DNA of 33,340 bases from JBCDGZ01 sp038750655 (GTDB lineage: Bacteria; Bacteroidota; Bacteroidia; Chitinophagales; Saprospiraceae), in contig JBCDGZ010000091.1 in the NCBI GenBank assembly GCA_038750655.1, positions 1 through 33,340 on the forward strand. The letters run 5' to 3'. The stretch's first letter is position 1. Each line of letters opens with the position of its first letter. Shown here piece after piece: positions 1 through 6,985 of this stretch. Below the pieces are notes generated by a model. That model was not told the origin of the DNA. It searched no databases and saw nothing but the letters and a program-made list of their open reading frames with translations. The position numbers and the translations under genes were made by a program.

Positions 1-368
1 ACCACATAAAGCATTAACAATCAAAATCTTACAACAAACATTCAAGATAAGTTAAATATGATTTTATTAAATTATTATGGAATTTGGACCGTTTCCCCGT
101 CTATGGTTAGCATACCCTCTGAAAAAGGATCCGAAAGAGGGGCAAAAATTAACGGTTATTGCAGCATCTGAAACAGACGGATGCCTGGTGAGGCTTTGCT
201 CCTAACAACAGGCGATGGGGATGCTGGCGGCGGCGGTACTTGTGGGAGGGCCCACCCTCTGACTGCCGAAAGGCCTGCCAAATCGATTCCTCAAGAGAGA
301 TATTTCAACAACGTGAGTGGAAAAATAGGATTTATACAATTAACCATTTTCGTAAAAAACACTTCCCA
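1..368. other. Window start with no recognisable gene
   Basis: No reading frame here gives a recognisable protein. Short open stretches exist on the plus strand (for example from ATG at 77, 42 codons, and from 181, 63 codons), but they have no family resemblance I can see and the second has a Gly-rich run from a GGC repeat near 228-237. The first 75 bases are AT-rich and could be an intergenic leader. The stretch lies directly upstream of a truncated flavoenzyme gene and may hold its promoter, but I find no clear TAnnTTTG element. Confidence 0.5.
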
Positions 369-593
369 ATGACTCGCAAAGAATTTATAAAAATGTGTGG
401 CTTACTCGGGATAGGGCTGCCGGCATTTAGCTCGTGCAATACTGTTTTTAAAGAAACGCCCCTAAAACAATCCGATAAAGTGCTCCTCATCGGGGCCGGA
501 GCCGCCGGGCTTACAGCGGCTTATCTACTCCACCAAAAAGGCATTGAAGTCGAAGTGTTAGAAGCGAGTAAAATCGAATGTTATGATTGGTAA
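369..593 (+). pseudogene. Truncated FAD-dependent amine-oxidase-like protein, N-terminal remnant
   Basis: This 74-residue frame starts at ATG 369 with a short Tat/Sec-like or lipoprotein-like N-terminus (MTRKEFIKMCGLLGIGLPAF, then SSC), followed by a Rossmann dinucleotide-binding start: VLLIGAGAAGLTAAYLL at about residues 38-54 and an acidic strand end EVEVLEAS at 60-67. In flavin monoamine oxidases this is followed by an R-x-GGR element and about 350 more residues. Here the frame stops seven residues after LEAS. It can bind no complete cofactor and is almost certainly nonfunctional. The stop lies inside the start of the next open frame (583), so the truncation point coincides with a gene junction. 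The fold assignment is firm; the exact family (amine oxidase, phytoene desaturase-like) is inferred. Confidence 0.75.
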
Positions 594-1026
594 AAACAAC
601 CCTAGATTAGGATGGGCAGTGGGCCTACTACTTGCACTCGTAGCTGTAATGTGGTGGTTATGGCCGCAAGAAAATGTGGAGCCTCCTTCGCCGCAGCAAC
701 TCTATGCACAATACGCAGAGGCCGCTCCCTCGCAGACCTTACCAACCTTGAATCAGCAACTGCTCTCCGCCCCCAATGATCCCGAACTGCTGCGCGCCTA
801 CGGCATCGCCCTAATGGAAAACGGCCGCTACGAAGAAGCCGCGCTGAGCTTCGATCAACTCAGCGCGTTTCCCCCCTTTGCCGACGAGGCCCTATGGCAC
901 CATGCCTTACTTTACCTCAAGCAAAATCAAATTGCAGAGAGCATCTCCGTACTTGAACAATTCCCCGCAAAGGCCCGCCGCTCACAGCAGGCCCAGGAAT
1001 TATTACAACAATTGAAGTCGCTCTAA
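583..1026 (+). CDS. Membrane-anchored TPR-like protein, probably N-terminally truncated
   Basis: The 147-residue product has one transmembrane segment at about 8-27 (LGWAVGLLLALVAVMWWLWP), then a presumably periplasmic region with a tetratricopeptide-like helical pair: NDPELLRAYGIALMENGRYEEA at about 66-87, followed by a second helical repeat around 104-125. Similar proteins in Bacteroidota often carry a cytosolic N-terminal segment and sit beside ECF sigma or zinc-finger anti-sigma genes. Here only seven residues precede the membrane segment, there is no ribosome binding site, and the ATG lies within the 3' end of the truncated flavoenzyme. I infer that a deletion joined the two genes and removed the 5' end of this one. 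The stop overlaps the stop of the convergent SDR gene by 4 bases (1023-1026). Function unknown; possible protein-protein interaction role. Confidence 0.6.
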   Translation: MIGKNNPRLGWAVGLLLALVAVMWWLWPQENVEPPSPQQLYAQYAEAAPSQTLPTLNQQLLSAPNDPELLRAYGIALMENGRYEEAALSFDQLSAFPPFADEALWHHALLYLKQNQIAESISVLEQFPAKARRSQQAQELLQQLKSL

Positions 1027-1769
1027 TTACGACCAGCAATCACCCCGCCATCGACATCCCAAATCGCCCCAGTCACCCAACCTGCTTCTTCGGATAGCAA
1101 AAAAAGTACACTATTGGCCACATCCTGCGGCGTACCGTTGCGGCCGATCGGATGGAAGGCATTAAAGCCCACCAGAGCCTCCTCCGCAGCCGATGGACTG
1201 CCAAAGACCCCATCATAAACCGGCGTCTCTACCACGGCCGGAGAAACGGCATTCACCCGAATCTTATGGTCCGCTAGCTCCATCGCCAGATGCTGCGTCA
1301 GCGAGTGCAGGCCAGCCTTTTGCATGGAATAAGCCGACGAAGGGGTCGCCTTGACAGCTTGCTTGGCCCACATCGAACCGATATTGACAATCGCCCCACC
1401 ATCAGTATCCTTCATTTTTTGGGCAGCGGCTTGGGTGATGAAAAAGAACCCCCGGTTCAAATCCAAATAGGAGTCGTAGTCCTCAACAGTGTGATCCAGA
1501 AACGGCTTGGGACCAAAGATGCCGGAGGCATTGACCAGATAATCTACATTCGATAACCCAGAGATAGTAGCAATGATCTGATCGACCTGCGCCCGATCAG
1601 TGATGTCGACCTGATGCTTGTGCAGATTCGGAGCATCCGCTACTTTTTGTGGACTGCGACCAATGATGTGTACTTCTGCTCCTTGAGCTAATAACCGCTC
1701 GGCCGTTGCTCGACCAATACCGCTGGTGCCACCGACGATGATGGCCGTTTTATTTGCAAATTTTTCCAT
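1023..1769 (-). CDS. Short-chain dehydrogenase/reductase (SDR)
   Basis: A 248-residue classical SDR, a normal family length, predicted to be a cytosolic NAD(P)-dependent oxidoreductase. Motifs visible: nucleotide-binding GGTSGIG at 13-19, NASG at 80-83 (variant of NNAG), catalytic Ser in NIGS (S132), YSMQK giving Tyr147 and Lys151, VNAVSP at 172-177, and the C-terminal WVTGAIWDVDGG. All four catalytic-tetrad elements are therefore present. The residues after the first strand do not settle NAD versus NADP use. The substrate cannot be deduced. The gene runs in the same direction as the TetR gene 60 bases upstream, and an 18-base palindrome at 1794-1811 lies between them, so it is probably repressed by that regulator. 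This pairing is typical of inducible detoxification or aldehyde/ketone reduction modules, which is an inference. Confidence 0.9.
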   Translation of the reverse strand: MEKFANKTAIIVGGTSGIGRATAERLLAQGAEVHIIGRSPQKVADAPNLHKHQVDITDRAQVDQIIATISGLSNVDYLVNASGIFGPKPFLDHTVEDYDSYLDLNRGFFFITQAAAQKMKDTDGGAIVNIGSMWAKQAVKATPSSAYSMQKAGLHSLTQHLAMELADHKIRVNAVSPAVVETPVYDGVFGSPSAAEEALVGFNAFHPIGRNGTPQDVANSVLFLLSEEAGWVTGAIWDVDGGVIAGRN

Positions 1770-1793
1770 AATGTGATGATTTAAATATTAAAA

Positions 1794-1811
1794 AGACAGA
1801 CAAGTCTGTCT
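1794..1811. promoter_or_regulatory. Palindromic operator upstream of the SDR gene
   Basis: AGACAGAC-AA-GTCTGTCT, a perfect 8-base inverted repeat with a 2-base centre, 24 bases before the SDR start codon. It matches the palindrome upstream of the tetR gene (2419-2436) at 17 of 18 positions. Paired identical palindromes in front of a TetR gene and its neighbour are the usual arrangement for a local repressor with autoregulation. Operator function is inferred. Confidence 0.8.
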
Positions 1812-1829
1812 GTGTATGGGTAAAAAATT

Positions 1830-2393
1830 TTAATTCAATAGTTTACTACACATCGCCCTCGCCGATTGAATCGGCCAGTCTGACTGATGCAGATGACTCT
1901 CCGCCACTGCCCCCTCGTACAAAAGGTACAACTGCCGCGACAGCAAGTCCTGCTCTTCCCCAGAAAGCCCAGCGATATTCTCTTCCAACAAACCCCGAAT
2001 AAAGCCAATCAAGCCAACTTTTTGCCCCTGAATCTCTCCCCGAATCCGTTCGTTCTCTCTCGGAATCTCCGACACGGTTCGAATACACCAGCAACCGTTG
2101 AAATCTCGGTCTTTGAAAAAAGCCTGCAAAAAGTCAAAAAGCCCCAACAATTGGGCTGTCCCCCCCTCTTTCTCCTTACAAAAGGTACGGATGTCTTTCA
2201 GAAACGTATGATTCTTGTGTTGGAGGTAGGCAATACAGATGTCTTCTTTCGACTTGAAATGATTGTATAGGGTCGCCTTGGCGATCCCTGCCTCGGCAAT
2301 GATTTCGTTGATGCCCGTCAGGTTATAGCCGTTTTTGTAGAACAACTGCGAAGCTGTTTCGATGATGTGCTGTTTGATGGCGGATCGCTTCAT
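1830..2393 (-). CDS. TetR/AcrR family transcriptional regulator
   Basis: 187 residues, the usual TetR length. The N-terminal DNA-binding domain is clear: IIETASQLFYKNGYNLTGINEI at 10-31, then the helix-turn-helix with AGIAKATLYNHFKSKEDI at 35-52. The remaining two thirds form the helical ligand-binding and dimerisation domain, which is not conserved enough to name a ligand. The gene is flanked by two near-identical palindromes, 1794-1811 downstream and 2419-2436 upstream, indicating that it represses both itself and the SDR gene. The upstream palindrome overlaps the predicted -33 box. The start codon lies only 4 bases after the predicted -7 box, so the transcript may be leaderless or nearly so; no other in-frame Met occurs near the N-terminus. 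The inducer is unknown, though the SDR product likely acts on it or a related compound. Confidence 0.92.
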   Translation of the reverse strand: MKRSAIKQHIIETASQLFYKNGYNLTGINEIIAEAGIAKATLYNHFKSKEDICIAYLQHKNHTFLKDIRTFCKEKEGGTAQLLGLFDFLQAFFKDRDFNGCWCIRTVSEIPRENERIRGEIQGQKVGLIGFIRGLLEENIAGLSGEEQDLLSRQLYLLYEGAVAESHLHQSDWPIQSARAMCSKLLN

Positions 2394-2397
2394 GGGG

Positions 2398-2428
2398 CAA
2401 ATATAGTCCTTTTTTCAAAAACAGACAA
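2398..2428 (-). promoter_or_regulatory. Predicted promoter of the tetR gene
   Basis: Reading on the minus strand, TTG (2428-2426) and TATATTTG (2405-2398) are separated by 20 bases and match the Bacteroidota TTG/TAnnTTTG promoter pattern. The TTG lies inside the palindrome at 2419-2436, so a bound repressor would block the -33 region. Transcription would start at or just before the ATG at 2393. Confidence 0.6.
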
Positions 2429-2436
2429 GTCTGTCT
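2419..2436. promoter_or_regulatory. Palindromic operator upstream of tetR
   Basis: AAACAGAC-AA-GTCTGTCT; the inner ACAGAC/GTCTGT repeat is perfect and the whole differs at one base from the palindrome at 1794-1811. It overlaps the predicted -33 element of the tetR promoter, consistent with autorepression. Confidence 0.8.
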
Positions 2437-2485
2437 ACTTTTAAAATATTAAAATCAAACTTTCCCATGAGTCGGGCCACTTAGC

Positions 2486-3715
2486 TCATCTAACAAACCG
2501 TCCCGAGCCCAACCATGTCCCCTCTTTCCAAAGGCTAAAAAATCCAATGCCTCCAACCTCCGGCAGCCAAATCTCCTCCTGCTCTCCCACGGTCCGAGCT
2601 GCCAACAATTGCCCCAAAGCATTGTAAATCCGCAGTTCATACCGCCCCGAGGGCAGTTGCAGCCGCAGTCGCCCCTCCACACTCAAAGCATACCATGCCT
2701 CCCCCCGCTCCACCTCCTCTACCCCACTCACCACACAAGAGAAAGCCCCTCCCAACGCATTCGCCATTTTCTGCCATCCCGTCTCATCCGCTCGCAAGCG
2801 AGTCCGCTCCTGCTCCACATGAATAAAATGCCCATTGCCCATTGCCGCATTTTCCGTACAGGGGTCCAGACTCTGGTTGATGTATCGCCCCTGCGTATTG
2901 GTAAAGCCCAGCAAGCGACTCCACTCCGTATCCAAATGTCCGATCTTGAAATCCAGCACCGCATCTTCCGCTTCTAGCCCAGCCGCCAACAGGGCAGCAT
3001 AATCCACCGCCGGGGCATCCCGGCTGCCATTGCTCATAATCACAAAAGGGTCAGTATCCCGCTTGCTGAACCCGTGCAATTGCACAAACACCTGTTCCGG
3101 CATCTCCTCCCGGACTTCCTCCGTTGCCATCTGAAAGGCCGAGCGAGTATTGTGCGCCACATCCGATTCCCGATAAGCCTGACTGCCGGCCGAGCAAACC
3201 GAAGTGCTGCCCGAACAGCTCACCGCCACCGTGCTGTTGCAGCGATGGGTCCCGCTCAAAAAGTAGCCGAAGGCATCTAGCTGACGGTAGGCAAAGATGC
3301 CTTCCAGCCCCGTGTTCAGGTCCGCCCGAGGGTGCGGGCACTGGATAACCAAAGCACGACAGGCGTTGGGGCGAAAAAGATAGGTTCCCCAATAATTCGT
3401 ACCCTCCTCTGTCTTTTCGAGTAAATAATACACCTTGCTGTCTGGATCAGCGGTATCTGTAAATCGTAAGAGCTGGTAACCAAGCGGTGCGGCAGCCGCA
3501 GCAGCCGATGCATAGTCCGCCGCAATGAGCTGTCGCAGCAGTTCCCGCCACGGCTCCTCATTCGCGGCATCCACATCCCCATATCCACTCTCTCCACTTC
3601 CCGGCAATTGCTGAATAGTGCTTTGAATATGGGCAAATAAATCTCCGCTGACGGGCGTCTGTGTATAGAGCGCAGTGGTAAAAAGCAGCAACAATAAGCT
3701 CAATCGATATTTCAT
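2486..3715 (-). CDS. Secreted putative metal-dependent hydrolase with T9SS sorting tail
   Basis: 409 residues from the ATG at 3715, chosen because it begins a good signal peptide (MKYRLSLLLLLFTTALYTQ, 1-19) and sits 2 bases after the symporter stop; the longer open frame upstream overlaps the symporter gene. The middle has a CPHP motif (126-129), E139, THRCN (156-160), H188 and QLHGF (212-216), a spread of His/Glu reminiscent of N-formylglutamate amidohydrolase or poly-gamma-glutamate hydrolase-like zinc enzymes. That family call is a suggestion only. The last about 75 residues (SGRYELRIYNALGQLLAAR to GRFVR) resemble a type IX secretion sorting domain, so the protein is predicted to be exported and surface-attached or released. 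Its position in an operon with a solute symporter suggests extracellular release of a small substrate that the symporter imports. Confidence 0.7.
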   Translation of the reverse strand: MKYRLSLLLLLFTTALYTQTPVSGDLFAHIQSTIQQLPGSGESGYGDVDAANEEPWRELLRQLIAADYASAAAAAAPLGYQLLRFTDTADPDSKVYYLLEKTEEGTNYWGTYLFRPNACRALVIQCPHPRADLNTGLEGIFAYRQLDAFGYFLSGTHRCNSTVAVSCSGSTSVCSAGSQAYRESDVAHNTRSAFQMATEEVREEMPEQVFVQLHGFSKRDTDPFVIMSNGSRDAPAVDYAALLAAGLEAEDAVLDFKIGHLDTEWSRLLGFTNTQGRYINQSLDPCTENAAMGNGHFIHVEQERTRLRADETGWQKMANALGGAFSCVVSGVEEVERGEAWYALSVEGRLRLQLPSGRYELRIYNALGQLLAARTVGEQEEIWLPEVGGIGFFSLWKEGTWLGSGRFVR

Positions 3716-3717
3716 AA

Positions 3718-5142
3718 TCAAGTCTTTTTTACAGATGATGGTCTCCCCATCCACACCAGCACAAAGCCCAGTAACAAAATCGGCAGATAAGCTTCGAAGC
3801 CCAGCAGCCAAGCCTTCGGCAGCCAGTCGTAGTAAAAAGCCAGCAGCAAGACCTCCCCGATCACAATCGAGGCGATGCCGAAGGCCGGCCGTACCCCGCC
3901 CCAGCGCACGATCGCCAAACTGAGCGGAAAGAGGATGGCCAGCCCGGCGAAGGCCAGCTTGCCCATATCAAAAATCGTATCGAAGGGGCGCAGAGCGATC
4001 AGCAGCCCGATCAGGGCGAAAAAAATCACGCCGATGCGCCCAATGCGCACCTCTTGCTCAAAGCTGGGCTGGTGTCCGCTGATGGGAATATAGAAATCGC
4101 GAGTAATGATGGTACCCAGGGCCAAAAGCTGCGAGTCCAGTGTCGACATGAAGGCGGCAATCGCTCCGACCATCACCAGGGCGGCAAACCACTCGTGGCT
4201 ATGCTCCAACAACATCATCGGTAAAATCTGATCAGCGGCTTTGCCTTGGAGATCGGGAAAACTGAGGTGGCCCAGCACACCGATGATGACGGGAAAGAGG
4301 GAAATGATGATGGGAATGGCGGCGTAGAGAAAAGTCGATTTCATCAAATGCCGTTCGTCTTTGGCGATGTAGAAACGCATAAATAGCTGTGGGAACATCG
4401 GCACACAAAACATCCAAATAAGCATGATGCTGAACCAGCGCTGTGGCGGATAGGCTGCTCCCTTGCCCTCAATGCGAAACAGCTCCGGTTGGAGGGTGAA
4501 GACCGCTCGGTTGGCCTCCCCTAGCCCACCCAGTTGGTAGCTGATCAGAACGGTGGCGATAAGCATGAACAGAATCATCAGTATCCCCTGCTTGAGGTCG
4601 GTCCGGGCGACGCTCTGCATGCCACCAATCAGGACGTAGGCAATGGTGAAGAGGGTGAGCAGAAAAACGGCGATGGTGTAGGGAATCTGGCCATTGGTGA
4701 TGCTTTCGAGCAGGTAGCCTCCGCCGACGATTTGTAGGGAGAGGTAGGGCAGGGTGAAGAGGATCATTACGCCGCCGTAGAGGTAACTGAGCCATCGGCT
4801 GCCACTTTGATCGTAGATCAGCTCGGCGGGAGTGATGTAGCCCTTTTGCTGCCCCAGCCGCCAGACTTTGGAGCCGATCAGGTAGAAGGAGATGCTGGCC
4901 AGGCCGGTGCCCAGCGCCATGATGGTGTAGTGGGTATAGCCGATCCGGTAGGCTTCGCCGGCGAAGCCCAGAAAGTAGAAGGCGCTGAAATTGGTGGCCA
5001 GGATGGTAAAGAACAGCGAGAGCGTTTTGAGGTTGCGGTTGGCCAGGAAGTAGGTTTCGGGGTCACGGCCCTGCGGCCCGGCGCCGATGAGGCTGCCCCA
5101 GAAGGTGAAGCCGATGTAAAGCAAGAGGATGAGGTAGATCAT
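3718..5142 (-). CDS. Sodium:solute symporter family protein
   Basis: 474 residues from ATG 5142, with about a dozen hydrophobic segments, so an inner-membrane transporter. Two family signatures are visible: GGMQSVARTDLKQG at 173-186 and AAFMSTLDSQLLALGTIITRDFY at 329-351, both typical of the SSS (solute:sodium symporter) superfamily. The longer open frame up to 5331 was rejected: its first 63 residues are Pro/Arg-rich, unlike the family, and overlap the gene before it, whereas Met64 begins a membrane helix. The ATG overlaps the stop of the small membrane gene upstream (shared ATGA, 5139-5142), so translation is probably coupled. The substrate is not recognisable from sequence; the partner hydrolase suggests a peptide- or amino-acid-derived compound, which is weak inference. 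Confidence 0.9.
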   Translation of the reverse strand: MIYLILLLYIGFTFWGSLIGAGPQGRDPETYFLANRNLKTLSLFFTILATNFSAFYFLGFAGEAYRIGYTHYTIMALGTGLASISFYLIGSKVWRLGQQKGYITPAELIYDQSGSRWLSYLYGGVMILFTLPYLSLQIVGGGYLLESITNGQIPYTIAVFLLTLFTIAYVLIGGMQSVARTDLKQGILMILFMLIATVLISYQLGGLGEANRAVFTLQPELFRIEGKGAAYPPQRWFSIMLIWMFCVPMFPQLFMRFYIAKDERHLMKSTFLYAAIPIIISLFPVIIGVLGHLSFPDLQGKAADQILPMMLLEHSHEWFAALVMVGAIAAFMSTLDSQLLALGTIITRDFYIPISGHQPSFEQEVRIGRIGVIFFALIGLLIALRPFDTIFDMGKLAFAGLAILFPLSLAIVRWGGVRPAFGIASIVIGEVLLLAFYYDWLPKAWLLGFEAYLPILLLGFVLVWMGRPSSVKKT

Positions 5143-5363
5143 GCGTCGTCCGAGTTTTCTTGCTCCCAATATTGCTTGATGAATACCCAGAGGACGAGTA
5201 GCAGGGCGGCGTGGATCAGGCCGTATATCCAGAGCCAATTGGGGAAACCAAGCAGCCCAGGTTGGGCGGTGTAGTCGATCAGCAGGTTGCTTTGGCTGAG
5301 GAGAAAGATTAGGGTAAATAGCAGGGCCCAAAGGGCGCCCCGGCGATGCTTCAATTGGGTCAT
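5139..5363 (-). CDS. Small membrane protein, DUF3311-like symporter partner
   Basis: 74 residues with two membrane segments (about 10-27 and 43-63) separated by a short loop containing GLLGFPNWLWIYGL. Small two-helix proteins of this shape, with a G-x-P motif between the helices, commonly precede SSS-family symporters (DUF3311/DUF997 type, such as MctB or YhdT). Its stop overlaps the symporter start by 4 bases, which supports a shared role as an accessory subunit. It is the first gene of a three-gene minus-strand operon. Domain assignment is by resemblance in size, topology and position. Confidence 0.7.
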   Translation of the reverse strand: MTQLKHRRGALWALLFTLIFLLSQSNLLIDYTAQPGLLGFPNWLWIYGLIHAALLLVLWVFIKQYWEQENSDDA

Positions 5364-5454
5364 TTTTCGTTTTGGATTTAAATATTTATGCCGTTAAGAT
5401 AGGGATTCCCCGCCACCTCGCCATTATCATTTTCACAATATTAAATCACAGGAT

Positions 5455-5631
5455 ATGCAAAGTTCAAAAGCACTCGTTGCCGAAGAGGATATGGTAGCCG
5501 TACACAGCCGGGCCAAGCCCTCCCCGGCTGCACCGGGCATGGCCGTAGTCGCTATTTTTAGAGTCGCCGACGGTAAAATCGTCGAACACTGGGATGTCAA
5601 CACCACCGTAAGCGGAAACCCCATCGTATAA
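5455..5631 (+). pseudogene. SnoaL-like (NTF2 fold) protein remnant
   Basis: A 58-residue frame whose body, EDMVAVHSRAKPSPAAPG then MAVVAIFRVADGKIVEHWDV, is the C-terminal half of a SnoaL-like polyketide-cyclase/NTF2-fold protein; whole members are about 115-140 residues. The first residues, MQSSKALV, look like a genuine family N-terminus joined directly to the later strand AEEDMVAVHS, so roughly 60-70 residues seem to be missing from inside while the frame is kept. The NTF2 cone cannot form from this half. The next remnant (5650) begins 18 bases downstream. SnoaL-like proteins often accompany SDR enzymes, so the two were probably an operon before decay. Confidence 0.7.
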
Positions 5632-5649
5632 ATTCAATCATCCAGTGAA

Positions 5650-5886
5650 ATGAAATTTCTGAATAAAACCGCCATCATCACCGTCAACGTCGTCTCGCCG
5701 GGCGCGACGGCGACGGCGGAGTTTGCCAAACGCCCAGCGGCGCTCAAAGAACGAGTCGCCGCCATGTCGGCCGTGCAGCGCATCGGCGAGGTGCAGGAAA
5801 TCGTCGATGTCATCGCCTTTCTAGCCTCGGAAGAAGTCAGCTGGGTAACGGGTCAGAATATCAAGGTCAACGGCGGAGCGATTTAA
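5650..5886 (+). pseudogene. SDR oxidoreductase with large in-frame internal deletion
   Basis: The 78-residue frame fuses the first strand of an SDR (MKFLNKTAIIT, 1-11) directly to the C-terminal part beginning VNVVSPGATAT (12-22) and ending WVTGQNIKVNGGAI. In intact SDRs about 160-170 residues lie between these points, including the rest of the glycine-rich loop (GGxxGIG), NAG, the catalytic Ser and YxxxK. All of these are gone, so the product cannot bind cofactor or catalyse. The frame is preserved across the join and the remaining C-terminal sequence has no stops, suggesting a recent event or an assembly collapse. It is a different SDR from the intact gene at 1023-1769. Confidence 0.85.
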
Positions 5887-5893
5887 TTAAGCT

Positions 5894-6958
5894 CTACACT
5901 TCGCTCCCGTACTGCTTTTCGTAGTATTGCTGGTAGCTACCGGAGGTCACATTGTTCATCCATTCCTCGTTGGCCAGATACCATTCTGCGGTTTTGCGCA
6001 GGCCTTCTTTGGAATGAACGGTAGGAGTCCAGCCGAGTTCGTTAATCAGCTTGGAGGCGTCGATGGCGTAGCGGCGATCGTGGCCGGGACGGTCTTTGAC
6101 GAAGGTAATCAGCTCGCGGGATTGGCCTTTGGGGCGGTCCAGCAGCTCATCCATGATGTCGCAGAGGTTGTGGATCAGATCGATGTTTTTCCACTCGTTA
6201 TTGCCGCCGATATTGTAGGTTTCGCCGGTCTTGCCCTGGTGGTAGATCAGGTCGATGGCCGCCGCATGGTCTTTGACCCAGAGCCAATCGCGGGTATACT
6301 TGCCGTCGCCGTAGACGGGAAGCGGGCGCTTGTTTTTGATGTTGTTGATGAATAGAGGCAGCAGTTTTTCGGGAAACTGGTAGGGGCCGTAGTTGTTCGA
6401 ACAATTGGACAGTACGACGGGGAGGTCGTAGGTATGGTTGTAGGCACGTACGAGGTGATCCGAGCTGGCTTTGGAGGCCGAATAGGGCGAGCGAGGGTCG
6501 TAGGCGGTGTCTTCGGTGAAAAGGCCAGTTTCGCCCAGTGTGCCGTAGACCTCATCGGTAGAAACGTGGTAGAAACGCTTGCCTTCGGTGTTGGCTCCCC
6601 ATTGCTGACGCGCAGCATTGAGCAGATTGACCGTACCGATGATGTTGGTTTTGATAAAACTCATAGGATCGCTGATGGAGCGATCGACGTGAGATTCGGC
6701 GGCCAGGTGGATGATGCCGTCAAAGTTGTACTGTTGGAACAATTGTTCGAGCAGCACGGTGTTGCAAATATCGCCTCGGACGAAGGTATAGTTGCTCGCG
6801 TGCTGGATGTCTTTGAGGTTTTCCAGATTCCCCGCATAGGTCAACAAATCCAGATTCACGATGCGATAATTGGGATATTTATTGACGAGCAAGTGAACCA
6901 GATGGGAGCCGATAAATCCGGCTCCTCCGGTAATTAAGATGCTATGTTGATGTGACAT
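5894..6958 (-). CDS. rfbB: dTDP-glucose 4,6-dehydratase
   Basis: 354 residues, full length for RmlB/RfbB. This extended SDR converts dTDP-glucose to dTDP-4-keto-6-deoxyglucose for deoxysugar synthesis in the cytosol. Visible: NAD-binding TGGAGFIG at 10-17, the TDE triad at 134-136 (T134, D135, E136) that does the dehydration chemistry, YSASK with Tyr159 and Lys163, and HVDRS at 90-94. The gene lies 27 bases downstream of the UDP-glucuronate decarboxylase gene and is probably cotranscribed with it. The other dTDP-rhamnose genes (rmlA, rmlC, rmlD) are absent from the window. A sister enzyme acting on UDP-glucose is a less likely alternative. Confidence 0.93.
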   Translation of the reverse strand: MSHQHSILITGGAGFIGSHLVHLLVNKYPNYRIVNLDLLTYAGNLENLKDIQHASNYTFVRGDICNTVLLEQLFQQYNFDGIIHLAAESHVDRSISDPMSFIKTNIIGTVNLLNAARQQWGANTEGKRFYHVSTDEVYGTLGETGLFTEDTAYDPRSPYSASKASSDHLVRAYNHTYDLPVVLSNCSNNYGPYQFPEKLLPLFINNIKNKRPLPVYGDGKYTRDWLWVKDHAAAIDLIYHQGKTGETYNIGGNNEWKNIDLIHNLCDIMDELLDRPKGQSRELITFVKDRPGHDRRYAIDASKLINELGWTPTVHSKEGLRKTAEWYLANEEWMNNVTSGSYQQYYEKQYGSEV

Positions 6959-6985
6959 ATTCCGTTATTGAATGATAGATAAAAC

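Noticed and set aside
220..240. GGC-repeat stretch near the window start
   Set aside because: Only three or four copies; not a meaningful microsatellite.
4807..5274. A 155-codon plus-strand frame
   Set aside because: It is antisense to the symporter and its small partner, which have clear membrane topology and signatures.
5143..5331. N-terminal extension of the symporter
   Set aside because: The 63 extra residues are Pro/Arg-rich, overlap the small membrane gene and precede a clean Met that starts a membrane helix.
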